DNA from: an uncultured Aquimarina sp.
GTDB lineage: Bacteria > Bacteroidota > Bacteroidia > Flavobacteriales > Flavobacteriaceae
Direction: 5' to 3'
DNA: 64,000 bases
Assembly (NCBI GenBank): GCA_947501475.1
Contig: CANMWA010000003.1
Coordinates: 62,001-126,000, forward strand
Positions within the stretch are counted from its first letter, which is position 1. The number at the start of each line of letters is the position of its first letter. The translations under genes were made by a program, and so were the position numbers. Of this stretch, positions 36,068-46,043 are shown in pieces. Under the pieces are notes generated by a model. The model made no database searches, had not been told where the DNA came from, and was given only the letters and a program-made list of their open reading frames with translations.

Positions 36068-37771
36068 TTATCTTTTCTCTAGTTGTTTAATAAAATAAGA
36101 GGGATAAATTCCTGTTATTTTATAGAAAGATTTAGAAAAAACTTCAGAATTATTAAAACCGGCTTCTCTTGCTATAGCTTTTATTGTATACTTTCTATGC
36201 TTAGGTTCTTCTTTAAGTCTATTGATACTGTGTACTATTCTTAACTGATTAATATAATTTTTAAATCCTTTTTGCTTATATGTATTAATTATTATGGATA
36301 AATACTTAGAATTTGTATTTAATTCTTTTGACAATTCTGATATTGAAATTTTTGGATTTAGAAAACCATAATTTCTCTCAAAGGATTCCAGATCATTAAG
36401 AATTCTTTTTCTTATTTCATCAGGAACTTCTATTTCATAAGATTTTTGAGTTTTGAGCTTATCTTGTTCCTTATTGTTACTGTTTTTTTCTAATAGTTTT
36501 GCAAATCGTTTTTTATATAGTTGTTGTCGATAATAATAATAACCAACTCCAAGCAGGCTTAGAATCAAAAGAATGGAGATAACAATATTTTGGGTGGATA
36601 CTTTACTATTCTGTTTTTCTAGCGAAGCAATAAGTTTTTCTTTTTCTTCAATTAGATCTTTGGTTTCATATTCTCTTGCAATTTTTTTTGATAATACTTT
36701 GTAATTAGATTTTAAAATACTGTCTGATCTCAAAAAAGACTCTATATATTTAATTTGATTTTTGGTATCATTTTTTGATTTGTAATGATCAATCAAAACA
36801 CTATAAGTATCTATTAGTTCTGGACTAAAGCTATTGGATTGATTAAGAACAGTATCTACTTTTTTAAGATGGTATATGCCTTTTGGGATATTATTCAATT
36901 GATACCAAGATTTCCCAATATAATAATCGTGCATTGCTATCCCCATAGTATCAATAGGATTAGTTTTTATTAAATATGCTTTAGCTTTGTTAAGGCTATC
37001 GATAGCCTGATAATATTTTTCTTTAAAATATAGATTAATGCCTGACTGATATACTAATAGATTATAAATGACTGAATCTTTGACCTTAAGAGTTTCGATA
37101 ATCCCCTTATTAATATAAATCGCTGCGGAGTCCAACTTCTGATTTTGATTATATCCATCTGACAAAGCATATAACCCCCTATTATACAATGAATGCTTAT
37201 TAGTAAGCTTATTTACTATCAAATAATTAACAAATTCTTTATACAGTTCTAAAGCTTCTTCCTTCTCTCCTAATTCATCTTTTAATATTGCTATATTAAA
37301 TTTTAAGATGGCGTATCGTAATTTATTTCCTGTCTTCTTCGCATACTTTGATGCTGTTAAATATTCATTAAAAGCCTCAATATAATTTCCCTCGTAAAAG
37401 TGATAATTTCCTTTGATTGCATATGCTGATCCTGGATGTCTTTTATTGATTCTTGTTTTAGTAATAGCAATAATACTATCTGCATATTGTAACGCAATGG
37501 TTTCACTAGTTTGAATTCTTGCCAAAAAAAGAAAACCATCTGCTATCTTAAAGGTATCCTTTACTTTTTTTGCTTTTTTGAGATACGCCTTTGCATATAT
37601 ATTAGCCCGTATTGAATCATTCTCGTTTTGGTAAAATTTTTCCTTTAATTGTTCAAAGCTTTTTGTTTTTAAAGAATCCTGAGCTATTAAAACAAAATTG
37701 AAGTTCAGAAAAAAAATGATACTATAACATAAAAGTCTATTGGTAGCATATACTCTACAATTTTTCATCAT
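36068..37771 (-). CDS. TPR and AraC-type HTH membrane regulator
   Basis: 567 residues from the ATG at 37771 (MMKNCRVYATNRLLCYSIIFFL..., a Sec signal); an ATG six codons earlier is also possible. TPR-like repeats fill residues about 40-350, one membrane segment follows (about 390-412, VISILLILSLLGVGYYYY), then a linker and a C-terminal AraC-type double HTH (IKAIAREAGFNNSEVFSKSFYKITGIYPSYF). This architecture is frequent in Flavobacteriaceae and couples an extracytoplasmic TPR sensor to a DNA-binding domain. Target genes unknown. Confidence 0.82.
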   Translation of the reverse strand: MMKNCRVYATNRLLCYSIIFFLNFNFVLIAQDSLKTKSFEQLKEKFYQNENDSIRANIYAKAYLKKAKKVKDTFKIADGFLFLARIQTSETIALQYADSIIAITKTRINKRHPGSAYAIKGNYHFYEGNYIEAFNEYLTASKYAKKTGNKLRYAILKFNIAILKDELGEKEEALELYKEFVNYLIVNKLTNKHSLYNRGLYALSDGYNQNQKLDSAAIYINKGIIETLKVKDSVIYNLLVYQSGINLYFKEKYYQAIDSLNKAKAYLIKTNPIDTMGIAMHDYYIGKSWYQLNNIPKGIYHLKKVDTVLNQSNSFSPELIDTYSVLIDHYKSKNDTKNQIKYIESFLRSDSILKSNYKVLSKKIAREYETKDLIEEKEKLIASLEKQNSKVSTQNIVISILLILSLLGVGYYYYRQQLYKKRFAKLLEKNSNNKEQDKLKTQKSYEIEVPDEIRKRILNDLESFERNYGFLNPKISISELSKELNTNSKYLSIIINTYKQKGFKNYINQLRIVHSINRLKEEPKHRKYTIKAIAREAGFNNSEVFSKSFYKITGIYPSYFIKQLEKR

Positions 37772-37958
37772 TAAAAACAATTTACACAACTTCTATATTC
37801 ATATAAATACCTCATTCAAAAAATGAACATTTATAAAATTATTTATTAGCTAAAGTAATTGTTTTAAATTTTTATTGAGATTAAACCACAAAAATTAATT
37901 TTGGCTGTAGCCCCATACTCTATAGATGATTCTTGATTATTATTTTAGAAATAATAAT

Positions 37959-38708
37959 TTACTTATGCAGTTGGTTTAAAAGCTTTCTTGCTTTTTGATT
38001 GTATATACTATTGCGAGAGGTTAATGTTTTTAAGATCTGACTAGCTTGTTGGGTTTGTTCTAGTTTAAGATAGCAAAGAGCAACAAACCACAATCGATCA
38101 TCATAATATTTACTTTCTTTTTTTATGTTTTCAAACTGTTGTATTGCACCGTCAATATTATCAGTATTTATATAACTGTTTCCTAGATACAATTTTAATT
38201 TATCGTTATCGGGAGCCTCTTTCATCATTTTTTCTAGATGTGGTATAGCTTCTTTATAGTTGCCGTTTTTATAAGCTCTAGAAATCGATTTTAAATCATC
38301 GCCAACAGTATTCTCATCCCCTCTGGTAATATCCTCCATAGGAAAAGGAGTGTAATACATAGCAAACATATCATTTTGCTGACTCGTATTTAAATATAAA
38401 AATGTAGATACCCCAATTAAAATTACTATTGATGCAGCTAATTTCCAGTATACTGTATAAAAAGGTTTGATCTTTGGAGTTGATTTTTGTTCTTCTTGTA
38501 GTGCTTCATTTATTTTTACAAGCTTCTTTCTGAAATCAATAACCTCTTTATCTTGTAGTGCAGATTTTATTTCGGCATGCTTTTCAACCTCTCTTTGTAA
38601 TTCGGGGTCTGATGTTAAAGCTTTCTGGAACATCTCTAATTCTGCCCCCGTCAAATCACCATCGATGTATGCTTCAATTTGTTCGAATATTTCTTGACTT
38701 CTTTCCAT
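37959..38708 (-). CDS. Anti-sigma-type membrane protein with TPR tail
   Basis: 249 residues. The N-terminal cytoplasmic part (EQIEAYIDGDLTGAELEMFQ) resembles the anti-sigma zinc-finger-like helical domain without its Cys ligands; one membrane segment is at about 88-107 (KLAASIVILIGVSTFLYL); the outside part holds TPR-like repeats (about 150-245). It lies 9 bases downstream of the ECF sigma gene, so it is the likely anti-sigma factor. Confidence 0.75.
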   Translation of the reverse strand: MERSQEIFEQIEAYIDGDLTGAELEMFQKALTSDPELQREVEKHAEIKSALQDKEVIDFRKKLVKINEALQEEQKSTPKIKPFYTVYWKLAASIVILIGVSTFLYLNTSQQNDMFAMYYTPFPMEDITRGDENTVGDDLKSISRAYKNGNYKEAIPHLEKMMKEAPDNDKLKLYLGNSYINTDNIDGAIQQFENIKKESKYYDDRLWFVALCYLKLEQTQQASQILKTLTSRNSIYNQKARKLLNQLHK

Positions 38709-38717
38709 ACTTTGATG

Positions 38718-39293
38718 TTATTTTTGAGGTGTTTTAAGCTCATCAAAAGCCGGATCTTTTTCAACCATTGCCATTAGTTTCTTTTTACATTCAAACTTTT
38801 TTTTGCGAGTATACGCTTCGGTATATCCCTTTTTGTTTGATATTTCTCTCATACTTGCTCCAGAAAAAAATAGTGCAAGTAACTCTTGGCAACTTTCTCC
38901 TAGTTTTAAAAAATACTTTTGATATAAAGTTCTTCTTTCACCAGCATAGATATCTTCGATAAGATCACTCTCATCGATACCCGAAATAGTAATAATATCT
39001 TCGTTGTTTACCATCCTATTATTTTTTCTTAATTTATTCATCCACATATTTCTAGAAACAGCATAGACATATGTACCTAAAGAACAATTAAGTTCTAATG
39101 AATCACTTTTTAATTTTTGATATACAAAAACCATTGCATCCTGGAATATATCTTCTGCGTCTGATATACTACCTGAGTTTTTTACAATATAATTGCTCAC
39201 TTGCGGCAAATACTTTTTGTAAAAAGCTTTTATAATAGCATCATCTCCGCTAATAATCCCATTGATAATTGTTTTATCGCCAGTGCTGTTCAT
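38718..39293 (-). CDS. ECF-type RNA polymerase sigma factor
   Basis: 191 residues. Region 2 is seen in AEDIFQDAMVFVYQKLKSD and YVYAVSRNMWMNKLRKN; region 4 in LGESCQELLALFFSGASMREISNKKGYTEAYTRKKKFECKKKL, abbreviated. It directs RNA polymerase to a small regulon when released from the anti-sigma protein encoded next. Divergent from the CHAT protease gene, with a 25-bp palindrome in the 122-base gap. Confidence 0.87.
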   Translation of the reverse strand: MNSTGDKTIINGIISGDDAIIKAFYKKYLPQVSNYIVKNSGSISDAEDIFQDAMVFVYQKLKSDSLELNCSLGTYVYAVSRNMWMNKLRKNNRMVNNEDIITISGIDESDLIEDIYAGERRTLYQKYFLKLGESCQELLALFFSGASMREISNKKGYTEAYTRKKKFECKKKLMAMVEKDPAFDELKTPQK

Positions 39294-39370
39294 GAATTAA
39301 TGTCTAATAAATAGGATTTGTTACACAAAAATGGAATAAATTTTGATACTTGCAAGTAACATATACTTAT

Positions 39371-39395
39371 TTTTATAGTTATAATAACTATAAAA
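39371..39395. promoter_or_regulatory. 25-bp palindrome between sigma and CHAT genes
   Basis: TTTTATAGTTAT and its exact complement ATAACTATAAAA separated by one base, midway between the divergent starts at 39293 and 39416. Probable operator; AT-rich, so chance is not excluded. Confidence 0.5.
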
Positions 39396-39415
39396 TCTTC
39401 TTTATATTTAAATAA

Positions 39416-42400
39416 ATGATGATCAAGCAACTACCTAACTATTGTATTGTATCTATATTTTTGGGTTTGTTTTTTGTAACAACCAGTCTTGCTCAAGTAT
39501 CCAAAGATACTATACGCGCACACCAAAACTATATCAAAGCTGATTCTTTATTTAAAAAAGGAAAGTATAAAAAAGCTATTGTTTTATATGAAAATGCTGC
39601 TGAAGATTTTAAAAATAAATCCTTATGGAAGAGATATGCCAAAATACTTAATCAAGTATCTGTTGCATATTATAGAATAAGAGATTTTGAAGAATCTATG
39701 AAAAATATTGAGCTTGCATTACATATTTGCAAAAACCGATTAGAAGAAAGCAGTTTAGAAGAAGCAAAAGCATATAATAATAAAGCAAAAATATATAGAA
39801 GAAAAAGCAAGTATGACCAAGCTTTAGAGCTTTATCAAAAAGCACTTATAATCACAAGAAAAAGGCTTGGAGAAAATAATATAAAAACAGCAAGCTTATA
39901 TAATAATTTAGGGATTATATACGACCAAAAGGGATTAATTGATACTTCTCTGGATTATTATGAAAAAGCTTTATTAATTAGCCAAGATTTATATGATCAA
40001 AAAAAGGAAAATGAGTTAAATACAGTTTACCTAAACTTTGCCATCATGTATGGTAGAAATGGTTTATATAACAAAGCAATTCCTTATTATAACAAGGCCA
40101 TTGCTTTAGATAAAGAGGTATATGGTTTACAACATCATTATGTCGCCATTGGATATTATAATCAAAGCACCAATTATAGCTATATCGGTGAAGATAATTT
40201 ATCTCTTCAGTATTTAAAAAAAGGATTAGATATTATACAAAATATTTATGAACAAGACAATGAGGCTTTTGCATCGTTTTATGATGGTATGGGTACCCAA
40301 TATAGTAAACTGAAAAAATTTGACCTAGCTTTTCAAAACTATCAAAAAGCAGTCAATATATATATCAAAAATTACGGAGAAAATAATTATTCGACTGCCA
40401 AAACCACACTTAATATAGGCGGAGTTTACAGGCTAACAAAACAATATGATCTTGCATCACAATCATTATATAAAGCTTACAATATTATTAAAAATCTTTT
40501 TGGCGAAGATCATCGAAATATGATTTTGATTCATAAAGAGCTTGGACTATTATACGAACAACAAAAACAATACGAAAAAGCCAATACTTTCTACAAAAAA
40601 AACTTGGATATCGCCCTAAAAAGCTTTGGCAATAAAAATCAAATAACTTCTGAAAGTTATATAGATGTAGCTAGAGTTAACATATTGAACAACCAAACTC
40701 TTGAAGGAATCAATACATATCATCATGCTATCATTGCAGCCACCAAAAGCTTTGAAGACAACTCTTCGCATAGCTTACCCAACTCAAATGATTATAACAA
40801 TGTAAACACATTATTATCTGCTATTTCTGGGAAAGCTAAAGCATTTAAGACTTATGCTGAAGAAAACAATGCGCAAAAAGATCTCGTTTTTTCGCTAGCA
40901 AACTTTATGCTGTGCGATACATTGATCGACAAAACACGTAATTCATTTCTATCTGTTGAAGACAAAATGTTATTAGAACAAAAATCGGCTGATATCTATC
41001 AAGAAGCCATTGCAACAGCATTAGCACTTTATAAAAAAACAGAAGACAAAACATATGTATCAAATGCGTTTTATTTTTCAGAAAAAAACAAGGCTCGTTT
41101 ATTAGAAGAACAATTACGAAAAACAAAAGCACAGCATTTTGCAGAAATACCTCAAGAGCAATTAACTCTTATCGAAGATACCAAAGCCATGCTAGCAATA
41201 TACAAATCAAAGTTGCAAAAAAATAAAACCAAAGACACTTCAGAAGATAGTATAATATCAAGCACTTATTCGAGTTTAATCTTTTCGTCAACACAAAAAA
41301 ATGACTCTTTAATGAAGCTCTTAGAAGAGCAATATCCCAAATATCATCAACTCAAATATGACAATACCATTATCTCTATTGCCGAAATACAGCAACAATT
41401 AAACACTAATACTACTCTAATAGAGTATTTTGTAAGTGATACTATTATGTATGCATTTACCATTTCTAAAAATGATTTTGCTGTTCAAGAAATTGAAGTT
41501 AACAACCTGGATAAAAAAATACTTCAGTTACAAAATGCTATTATTAGCAAAGAAGTTGTACCATACTCAAAACTTGCTCACGAGCTGTATCAAAAACTAA
41601 TACATCCTATTAATATATCATCTAGCCAAGACCAAATTATTATTATCCCAGACGGAGCATTATGGCATCTTAATTTTGATCTCTTGCTTACAGAAAGAAC
41701 CAATACCAAAAACCCAAAAGATTTACCGTATCTACTAAAACAGAAAGTAATTAGTTATGCTAATTCTGCAAATTTATTATTCAACCATCAAAATAGTACT
41801 TCAGATACAGTAAAAGAATGCTTAGCATTTTCATTTTCAGATATTACAAATACATCTATCGAAAAAGCAACTTCGTTAGCGGTTTTACGAAACACTGATG
41901 ATGATTTACCGGGCACTCGAAAAGAAATCAAAGCCATTTCAGATATTATTGACGGCACTTATTTTTATGGGGAAAATGCCATAGAGACTAACTTCAAAAA
42001 AAATGCAGGGCAATATGCTATCTTACACCTGGCATTACATGGAGAGTTGGATAATGAGAATCCTGAAAACTCAAAATTATACTTCACACAGGTTAAAGAT
42101 TCTACTCAAGATAATTATCTATATAATCATGAGTTATATGCTCTTGACATCCCTGCAGAACTAGCTGTTTTAAGTGCTTGTAAAACAGGAACTGGCAGCA
42201 TCTCAAAGGGCGAAGGTGTGATGAGTTTAGGTAGAGCTTTTCAATATGCTGGCACCAAAAGTCTGGTACTTACCAATTGGGATGTATCTGATGAAACCAC
42301 GCCCGAATTGATGAAAAACTTTTATACCAACCTTAAAAGCGGGATGACCAAAGCCAAAGCTTTACAACAAGCAAAATTACAATATCTCAATACCGCAGAT

Positions 42401-42556
42401 GTGTATCGTTCTGACCCTTTTTATTGGGGTGGCTTTTATCTTATAGGCGATGTTTCTACTATTAATTTCGAAAACAATAACACATACATATATGTGATTC
42501 TTTTTGGTATTGCACTTCTTATAACTGGGCTTATATATCGTAGAAAAAGAAGATGA
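39416..42556 (+). CDS. TPR-CHAT caspase-like protease, membrane-anchored
   Basis: 1046 residues. Sec signal (about 1-26, ending TTSLAQ), many TPR units (about 35-450), a helical linker, then a CHAT domain with catalytic His875 (HLALHGELD) and Cys922 (LSACKTGTG) and the GRAFQYAGTKSLVLTNWDV block. It ends with a membrane segment (about 1023-1040) and RRKRR, a tail anchor with the bulk outside the cytoplasm. CHAT domains are caspase-like cysteine peptidases. Divergent from an ECF sigma/anti-sigma pair with a TPR anti-sigma factor, an arrangement hinting at a signalling link. Confidence 0.86.
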   Translation: MMIKQLPNYCIVSIFLGLFFVTTSLAQVSKDTIRAHQNYIKADSLFKKGKYKKAIVLYENAAEDFKNKSLWKRYAKILNQVSVAYYRIRDFEESMKNIELALHICKNRLEESSLEEAKAYNNKAKIYRRKSKYDQALELYQKALIITRKRLGENNIKTASLYNNLGIIYDQKGLIDTSLDYYEKALLISQDLYDQKKENELNTVYLNFAIMYGRNGLYNKAIPYYNKAIALDKEVYGLQHHYVAIGYYNQSTNYSYIGEDNLSLQYLKKGLDIIQNIYEQDNEAFASFYDGMGTQYSKLKKFDLAFQNYQKAVNIYIKNYGENNYSTAKTTLNIGGVYRLTKQYDLASQSLYKAYNIIKNLFGEDHRNMILIHKELGLLYEQQKQYEKANTFYKKNLDIALKSFGNKNQITSESYIDVARVNILNNQTLEGINTYHHAIIAATKSFEDNSSHSLPNSNDYNNVNTLLSAISGKAKAFKTYAEENNAQKDLVFSLANFMLCDTLIDKTRNSFLSVEDKMLLEQKSADIYQEAIATALALYKKTEDKTYVSNAFYFSEKNKARLLEEQLRKTKAQHFAEIPQEQLTLIEDTKAMLAIYKSKLQKNKTKDTSEDSIISSTYSSLIFSSTQKNDSLMKLLEEQYPKYHQLKYDNTIISIAEIQQQLNTNTTLIEYFVSDTIMYAFTISKNDFAVQEIEVNNLDKKILQLQNAIISKEVVPYSKLAHELYQKLIHPINISSSQDQIIIIPDGALWHLNFDLLLTERTNTKNPKDLPYLLKQKVISYANSANLLFNHQNSTSDTVKECLAFSFSDITNTSIEKATSLAVLRNTDDDLPGTRKEIKAISDIIDGTYFYGENAIETNFKKNAGQYAILHLALHGELDNENPENSKLYFTQVKDSTQDNYLYNHELYALDIPAELAVLSACKTGTGSISKGEGVMSLGRAFQYAGTKSLVLTNWDVSDETTPELMKNFYTNLKSGMTKAKALQQAKLQYLNTADVYRSDPFYWGGFYLIGDVSTINFENNNTYIYVILFGIALLITGLIYRRKRR

Positions 42557-42615
42557 AAAATTGATCATAACTACCTAAGGATCAAAAAAAATACCGCCTA
42601 TTCTATTTATAAACT

Positions 42616-42623
42616 TATATTTG
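42616..42623 (+). promoter_or_regulatory. -7-like element before the receptor-L protein gene
   Basis: TATATTTG matches TAnnTTTG, 74 bases before the ATG at 42697. No -33 TTG at the proper distance. Confidence 0.4.
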
Positions 42624-42696
42624 CGTTTTTTTTTAAACAAAAAAGGGTAACATTTTATCAAACACAAACATCAATAGGGAAACAAACTCACAGAAA

Positions 42697-45330
42697 ATGA
42701 AAAAATTAACTTTATTCTATGCTATACTCGTATTGGGTATACAGGCAATCATTGGGCAAAATATACATAAAGGGCATTTGCTTTTGTCTACACAAACCGA
42801 AATTAATAGTTTCAAGTACACCGAAGTAATAGGAAACCTAACCATCAAAGAAGCTAAAGCTGGAGATATCACTAATCTATCTTCATTAGCTTCATTAAAA
42901 CAAGTAAGTGGGAGATTTCATATTAAATCTAATACAAATCTAAGTGACATTTCAGGGTTATCCAACCTGCAACGAGTTACTGGCAATATTGTTATTACCA
43001 ATAATCACAAAATTACTTCGCTTAAAGCTTTTAATAACTTAACAGAATTAGGCGGCAAGCTTAGTATACATTGGAATGAAGGTTTAACTACCTTAGATGG
43101 ATTCGAAAACTTGACTCAAGTTGGTGGCAATATTGGTATTACATCAAACACCAATCTTACAAATATTGATGGTTTTAGAAATCTAAAATACATAAAAGGG
43201 CATCTAACAATCATTAATAATAAACTTACAAATCTATTAGCTTTCTCAAGTGTAACCAGTATCCAAAGTTTATTTATCCGAAAATCTGATATCTATAACC
43301 TTGATGACTTATCAAGTTTACAAGAAATTAGAGGAGGTATTTTATTTCAGTATAATGACAACTTAAACAACATCAAGGGAATTAGACAAGCTATAGGCAG
43401 TAGTATTGCATTTGTAGATATTCAGTTTAATCCACAACTTGAAAGTATCGAAGGATTAGAAAAAATCAATAACATACGATTAAATACAAATTTCATAAAA
43501 AACAAGAAGTTAAAAAACCTTGACCCTTTATCAAATTTAACCCGTGTACATCAGACTGTAAATATCAGTAATAATACTAATTTAGAAAGTGCATGTGGGC
43601 TTTATAAACTACTTAAAAACCCTAATGGGATTGGAGGCGAATTAACCATTGCAAATAATAGGACTAATACCAACTCTGTTTTAGATGTTGTGACTTCATG
43701 TTTTGTATATGACGGAAATATGACCCTAACATCTCAGGCTCAGATTGATGCATTTTCGTACTCTGGCGTTTCAGGATCTTTAACAATATCAGAAGCTGTC
43801 CCAGGTAATATTACCGATCTTACTCCTTTACAGGGTTTAGAATTTGTAGAAAGCTTTAATGTAGTTAATAATACTGCGCTAAGTAATATTTCACTACCTA
43901 ATCTAAAGGCTGTACGATTCAATCTCAATATTAATAACAATACATCTCTTGTAGGGATGGAGTTTCCTTTATTAGAATTTATTGGCCGTACTATTGAAGT
44001 AAAAAATAATGATACGCTTCTCAAAATAGCGACTATGCCATTGTTAAATAGAATTGGTCAAGATTTTATTATTTATAACAATCCAAAACTTAAAACATTT
44101 GGAGCGTTTTCAAGATTAAATTATATTAAAGGAAAATTGAGTGTTACCAACAATCCATCACTTGTTGATTTTACAGGGTTAGAAAGTTTACAAGAAATTA
44201 GAGATTTATATATTAATAATAATACCAGCTTAACCGATATTAATGCTTTTTCGCTTAAAAACATAGAAAACTCAATTTATATCAATAATAATCCAAGCCT
44301 TAGATATATTGAAGGTCTTTTTTATATAGAATCAGTACCTGGAGATCTAACCATTACCGCAAACTTTGCATTGCAAACACTTGCAGGTTTATATAACCTT
44401 TCATCTATAGGAGGAAATTTTAAAGTTAAAAGTAATACCGATTTAAAAAATGCATGTGCGATTATAGAATTAATCAACGATGAAACTGCAGTACGAGGTA
44501 CTATAGATTTTTCTAACAACGGTAGTATCTATAGAACATTACAAGATATAAAACTAAAGTGTAATACCGCTGTCGAAGGAGATGTAAAGCTTACAACACA
44601 AGAAGAAGTAGATTTATTTAACTATAGACAAGTAGGCAGAAACTTAATCATAGAAGAAGCCAAACCAGGGTTAATTACCAATATTGCAGCGCTAGAAAGT
44701 TTAAACCGAATTGGAGGTGATCTAATTATCCGAAACAATTCGAGATTATCAAATATATACCCATTGGGTACTTTGGATCAAAGTAGTTATGATCCAAATC
44801 CAAGTATAGCAGCTACCAAGAGAAGTATTGGTGGAGATATTATCTTGGATCGTAATCCTTCGATATCTAATGTTGTTATTATTGAGACGGCCAAGTATTT
44901 TGTTTGTAGACGAAGAGCGCAAAGCTTACAAGTAACCGATGCCATTACTCAAGAATTTACTGTATATAAGTTACCTTTTGATGATCCTCTTTTTTGTATT
45001 GATACATTTCCTGGCAGTGATTATGATAACAGAGATGCAGATGGAGGAAATAGTAGTAAATTACTTTCAACCTCTACCAATACCGTAAAAAACAAGTTAA
45101 CATTACATCCTACAATTTCTAACGGTAATCAAATAACAATTACTGGTGCTACAGCAAATTTAAACTATCAAATTTATGATGCTACAGCAAGATTGATAGA
45201 AGAAAATAATATAGTAAATGCTTTACCAAATCAAGTAATACAATTTAGAAAACAACTAAAATCTGGAATGTATTTTATTAAAGTACTAGATCAAGGTGTA
45301 AATACCGCACTTCGATTTGTAGTAAAATAA
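42697..45330 (+). CDS. Secreted receptor-L-domain (LRR-like) protein, T9SS substrate
   Basis: 877 residues. Sec signal (MKKLTLFYAILVLGIQAIIGQ). The mature part is a repeat solenoid of the receptor L-domain type with phrases such as NLTNIDGFRNLKYIKGHLTI. Three large tandem blocks each begin with a line like GNMTLTSQAQIDAF (about residues 24, 338 and 628). It ends in a T9SS type A sorting domain (about 800-877; LKSGMYFIKVLDQG and VVK), so it is exported through the type IX system. Probably surface adhesion or recognition. A terminator follows. Confidence 0.85.
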   Translation: MKKLTLFYAILVLGIQAIIGQNIHKGHLLLSTQTEINSFKYTEVIGNLTIKEAKAGDITNLSSLASLKQVSGRFHIKSNTNLSDISGLSNLQRVTGNIVITNNHKITSLKAFNNLTELGGKLSIHWNEGLTTLDGFENLTQVGGNIGITSNTNLTNIDGFRNLKYIKGHLTIINNKLTNLLAFSSVTSIQSLFIRKSDIYNLDDLSSLQEIRGGILFQYNDNLNNIKGIRQAIGSSIAFVDIQFNPQLESIEGLEKINNIRLNTNFIKNKKLKNLDPLSNLTRVHQTVNISNNTNLESACGLYKLLKNPNGIGGELTIANNRTNTNSVLDVVTSCFVYDGNMTLTSQAQIDAFSYSGVSGSLTISEAVPGNITDLTPLQGLEFVESFNVVNNTALSNISLPNLKAVRFNLNINNNTSLVGMEFPLLEFIGRTIEVKNNDTLLKIATMPLLNRIGQDFIIYNNPKLKTFGAFSRLNYIKGKLSVTNNPSLVDFTGLESLQEIRDLYINNNTSLTDINAFSLKNIENSIYINNNPSLRYIEGLFYIESVPGDLTITANFALQTLAGLYNLSSIGGNFKVKSNTDLKNACAIIELINDETAVRGTIDFSNNGSIYRTLQDIKLKCNTAVEGDVKLTTQEEVDLFNYRQVGRNLIIEEAKPGLITNIAALESLNRIGGDLIIRNNSRLSNIYPLGTLDQSSYDPNPSIAATKRSIGGDIILDRNPSISNVVIIETAKYFVCRRRAQSLQVTDAITQEFTVYKLPFDDPLFCIDTFPGSDYDNRDADGGNSSKLLSTSTNTVKNKLTLHPTISNGNQITITGATANLNYQIYDATARLIEENNIVNALPNQVIQFRKQLKSGMYFIKVLDQGVNTALRFVVK

Positions 45331-45370
45331 TTAATCTAACTACACAATAGATTTAGTTTAATGCATACAA

Positions 45371-45398
45371 AAAAAGCTCTCTTAATTGGGAGCTTTTT
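45371..45398 (+). terminator. Terminator of the receptor-L protein gene
   Basis: AAAAAGCTC / GAGCTTTTT with a 10-base loop and a T-run. Confidence 0.8.
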
Positions 45399-45508
45399 GT
45401 TTTTCATAAACAGATCATATGTATTGTCAGATTTTTATGATACTCCCTACGAATAATCGTACATCAAAAAGGGGTTTTGTCCCCCGTATACCCCAGTAGT
45501 TTTTATCT

Positions 45509-45516
45509 TAGGTTTG
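45509..45516 (+). promoter_or_regulatory. -7 element before the 45555 gene
   Basis: TAGGTTTG fits TAnnTTTG, 39 bases before the ATG; -33 not recognisable. Confidence 0.45.
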
Positions 45517-45554
45517 CTGCTTCAAATAGTATATTAACTTTTAATTTCACACAA

Positions 45555-46043
45555 ATGGCTTTAGAAAATCTAATTAGCATCAGTTTTACCGAAAAAGAAT
45601 TATCATCACTAGATCAACATATGTCTGGTATCAACGAGATCCTTAACGGCAAAACAATAAACCTTACTCCCGATCAACGACAACAATATGGCCGTATTGC
45701 TAACCAAAATAAACTTATTGTTGATAAAGCAAAAAATTATATGGAGCAGCATCCAGGATGGATTCCTCGTTTTTTGGATAAAGAAGAATTTGATAACGAT
45801 TATATGGCCCGCCAACAAGTAGAAGGTCGCGCACAAATGCTCGAAAATCTAACACAACAATTAATTGATACCAAAACACTATTGGATCATGATAACTATA
45901 CCAATGCATTAAGTTTTTATCGATTAATGCGTTATCTGGCTCAAGAAAACGAACCTGGTGCCAAAACAGTTTATGAGGATATGAAAGTGTTATTTAACAG
46001 AACAAGCACCAAGAGCAACGATCAAAATCAAACTGAACAATAA
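45555..46043 (+). CDS. Cytoplasmic helical protein of unknown function
   Basis: 162 residues from the ATG at 45555 (MALENLISISFTEKELSSLD); the longer frame from a TTG at 45477 crosses the promoter and is rejected. Predicted mostly helical, with no signal peptide or membrane segment. Contains the GWIPRFLDKEEFDNDYMARQQ stretch, abbreviated, and many Gln, Asn and Glu. I do not recognise a family. A terminator follows directly (46075-46101), so it is a single-gene unit. Confidence 0.65.
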   Translation: MALENLISISFTEKELSSLDQHMSGINEILNGKTINLTPDQRQQYGRIANQNKLIVDKAKNYMEQHPGWIPRFLDKEEFDNDYMARQQVEGRAQMLENLTQQLIDTKTLLDHDNYTNALSFYRLMRYLAQENEPGAKTVYEDMKVLFNRTSTKSNDQNQTEQ

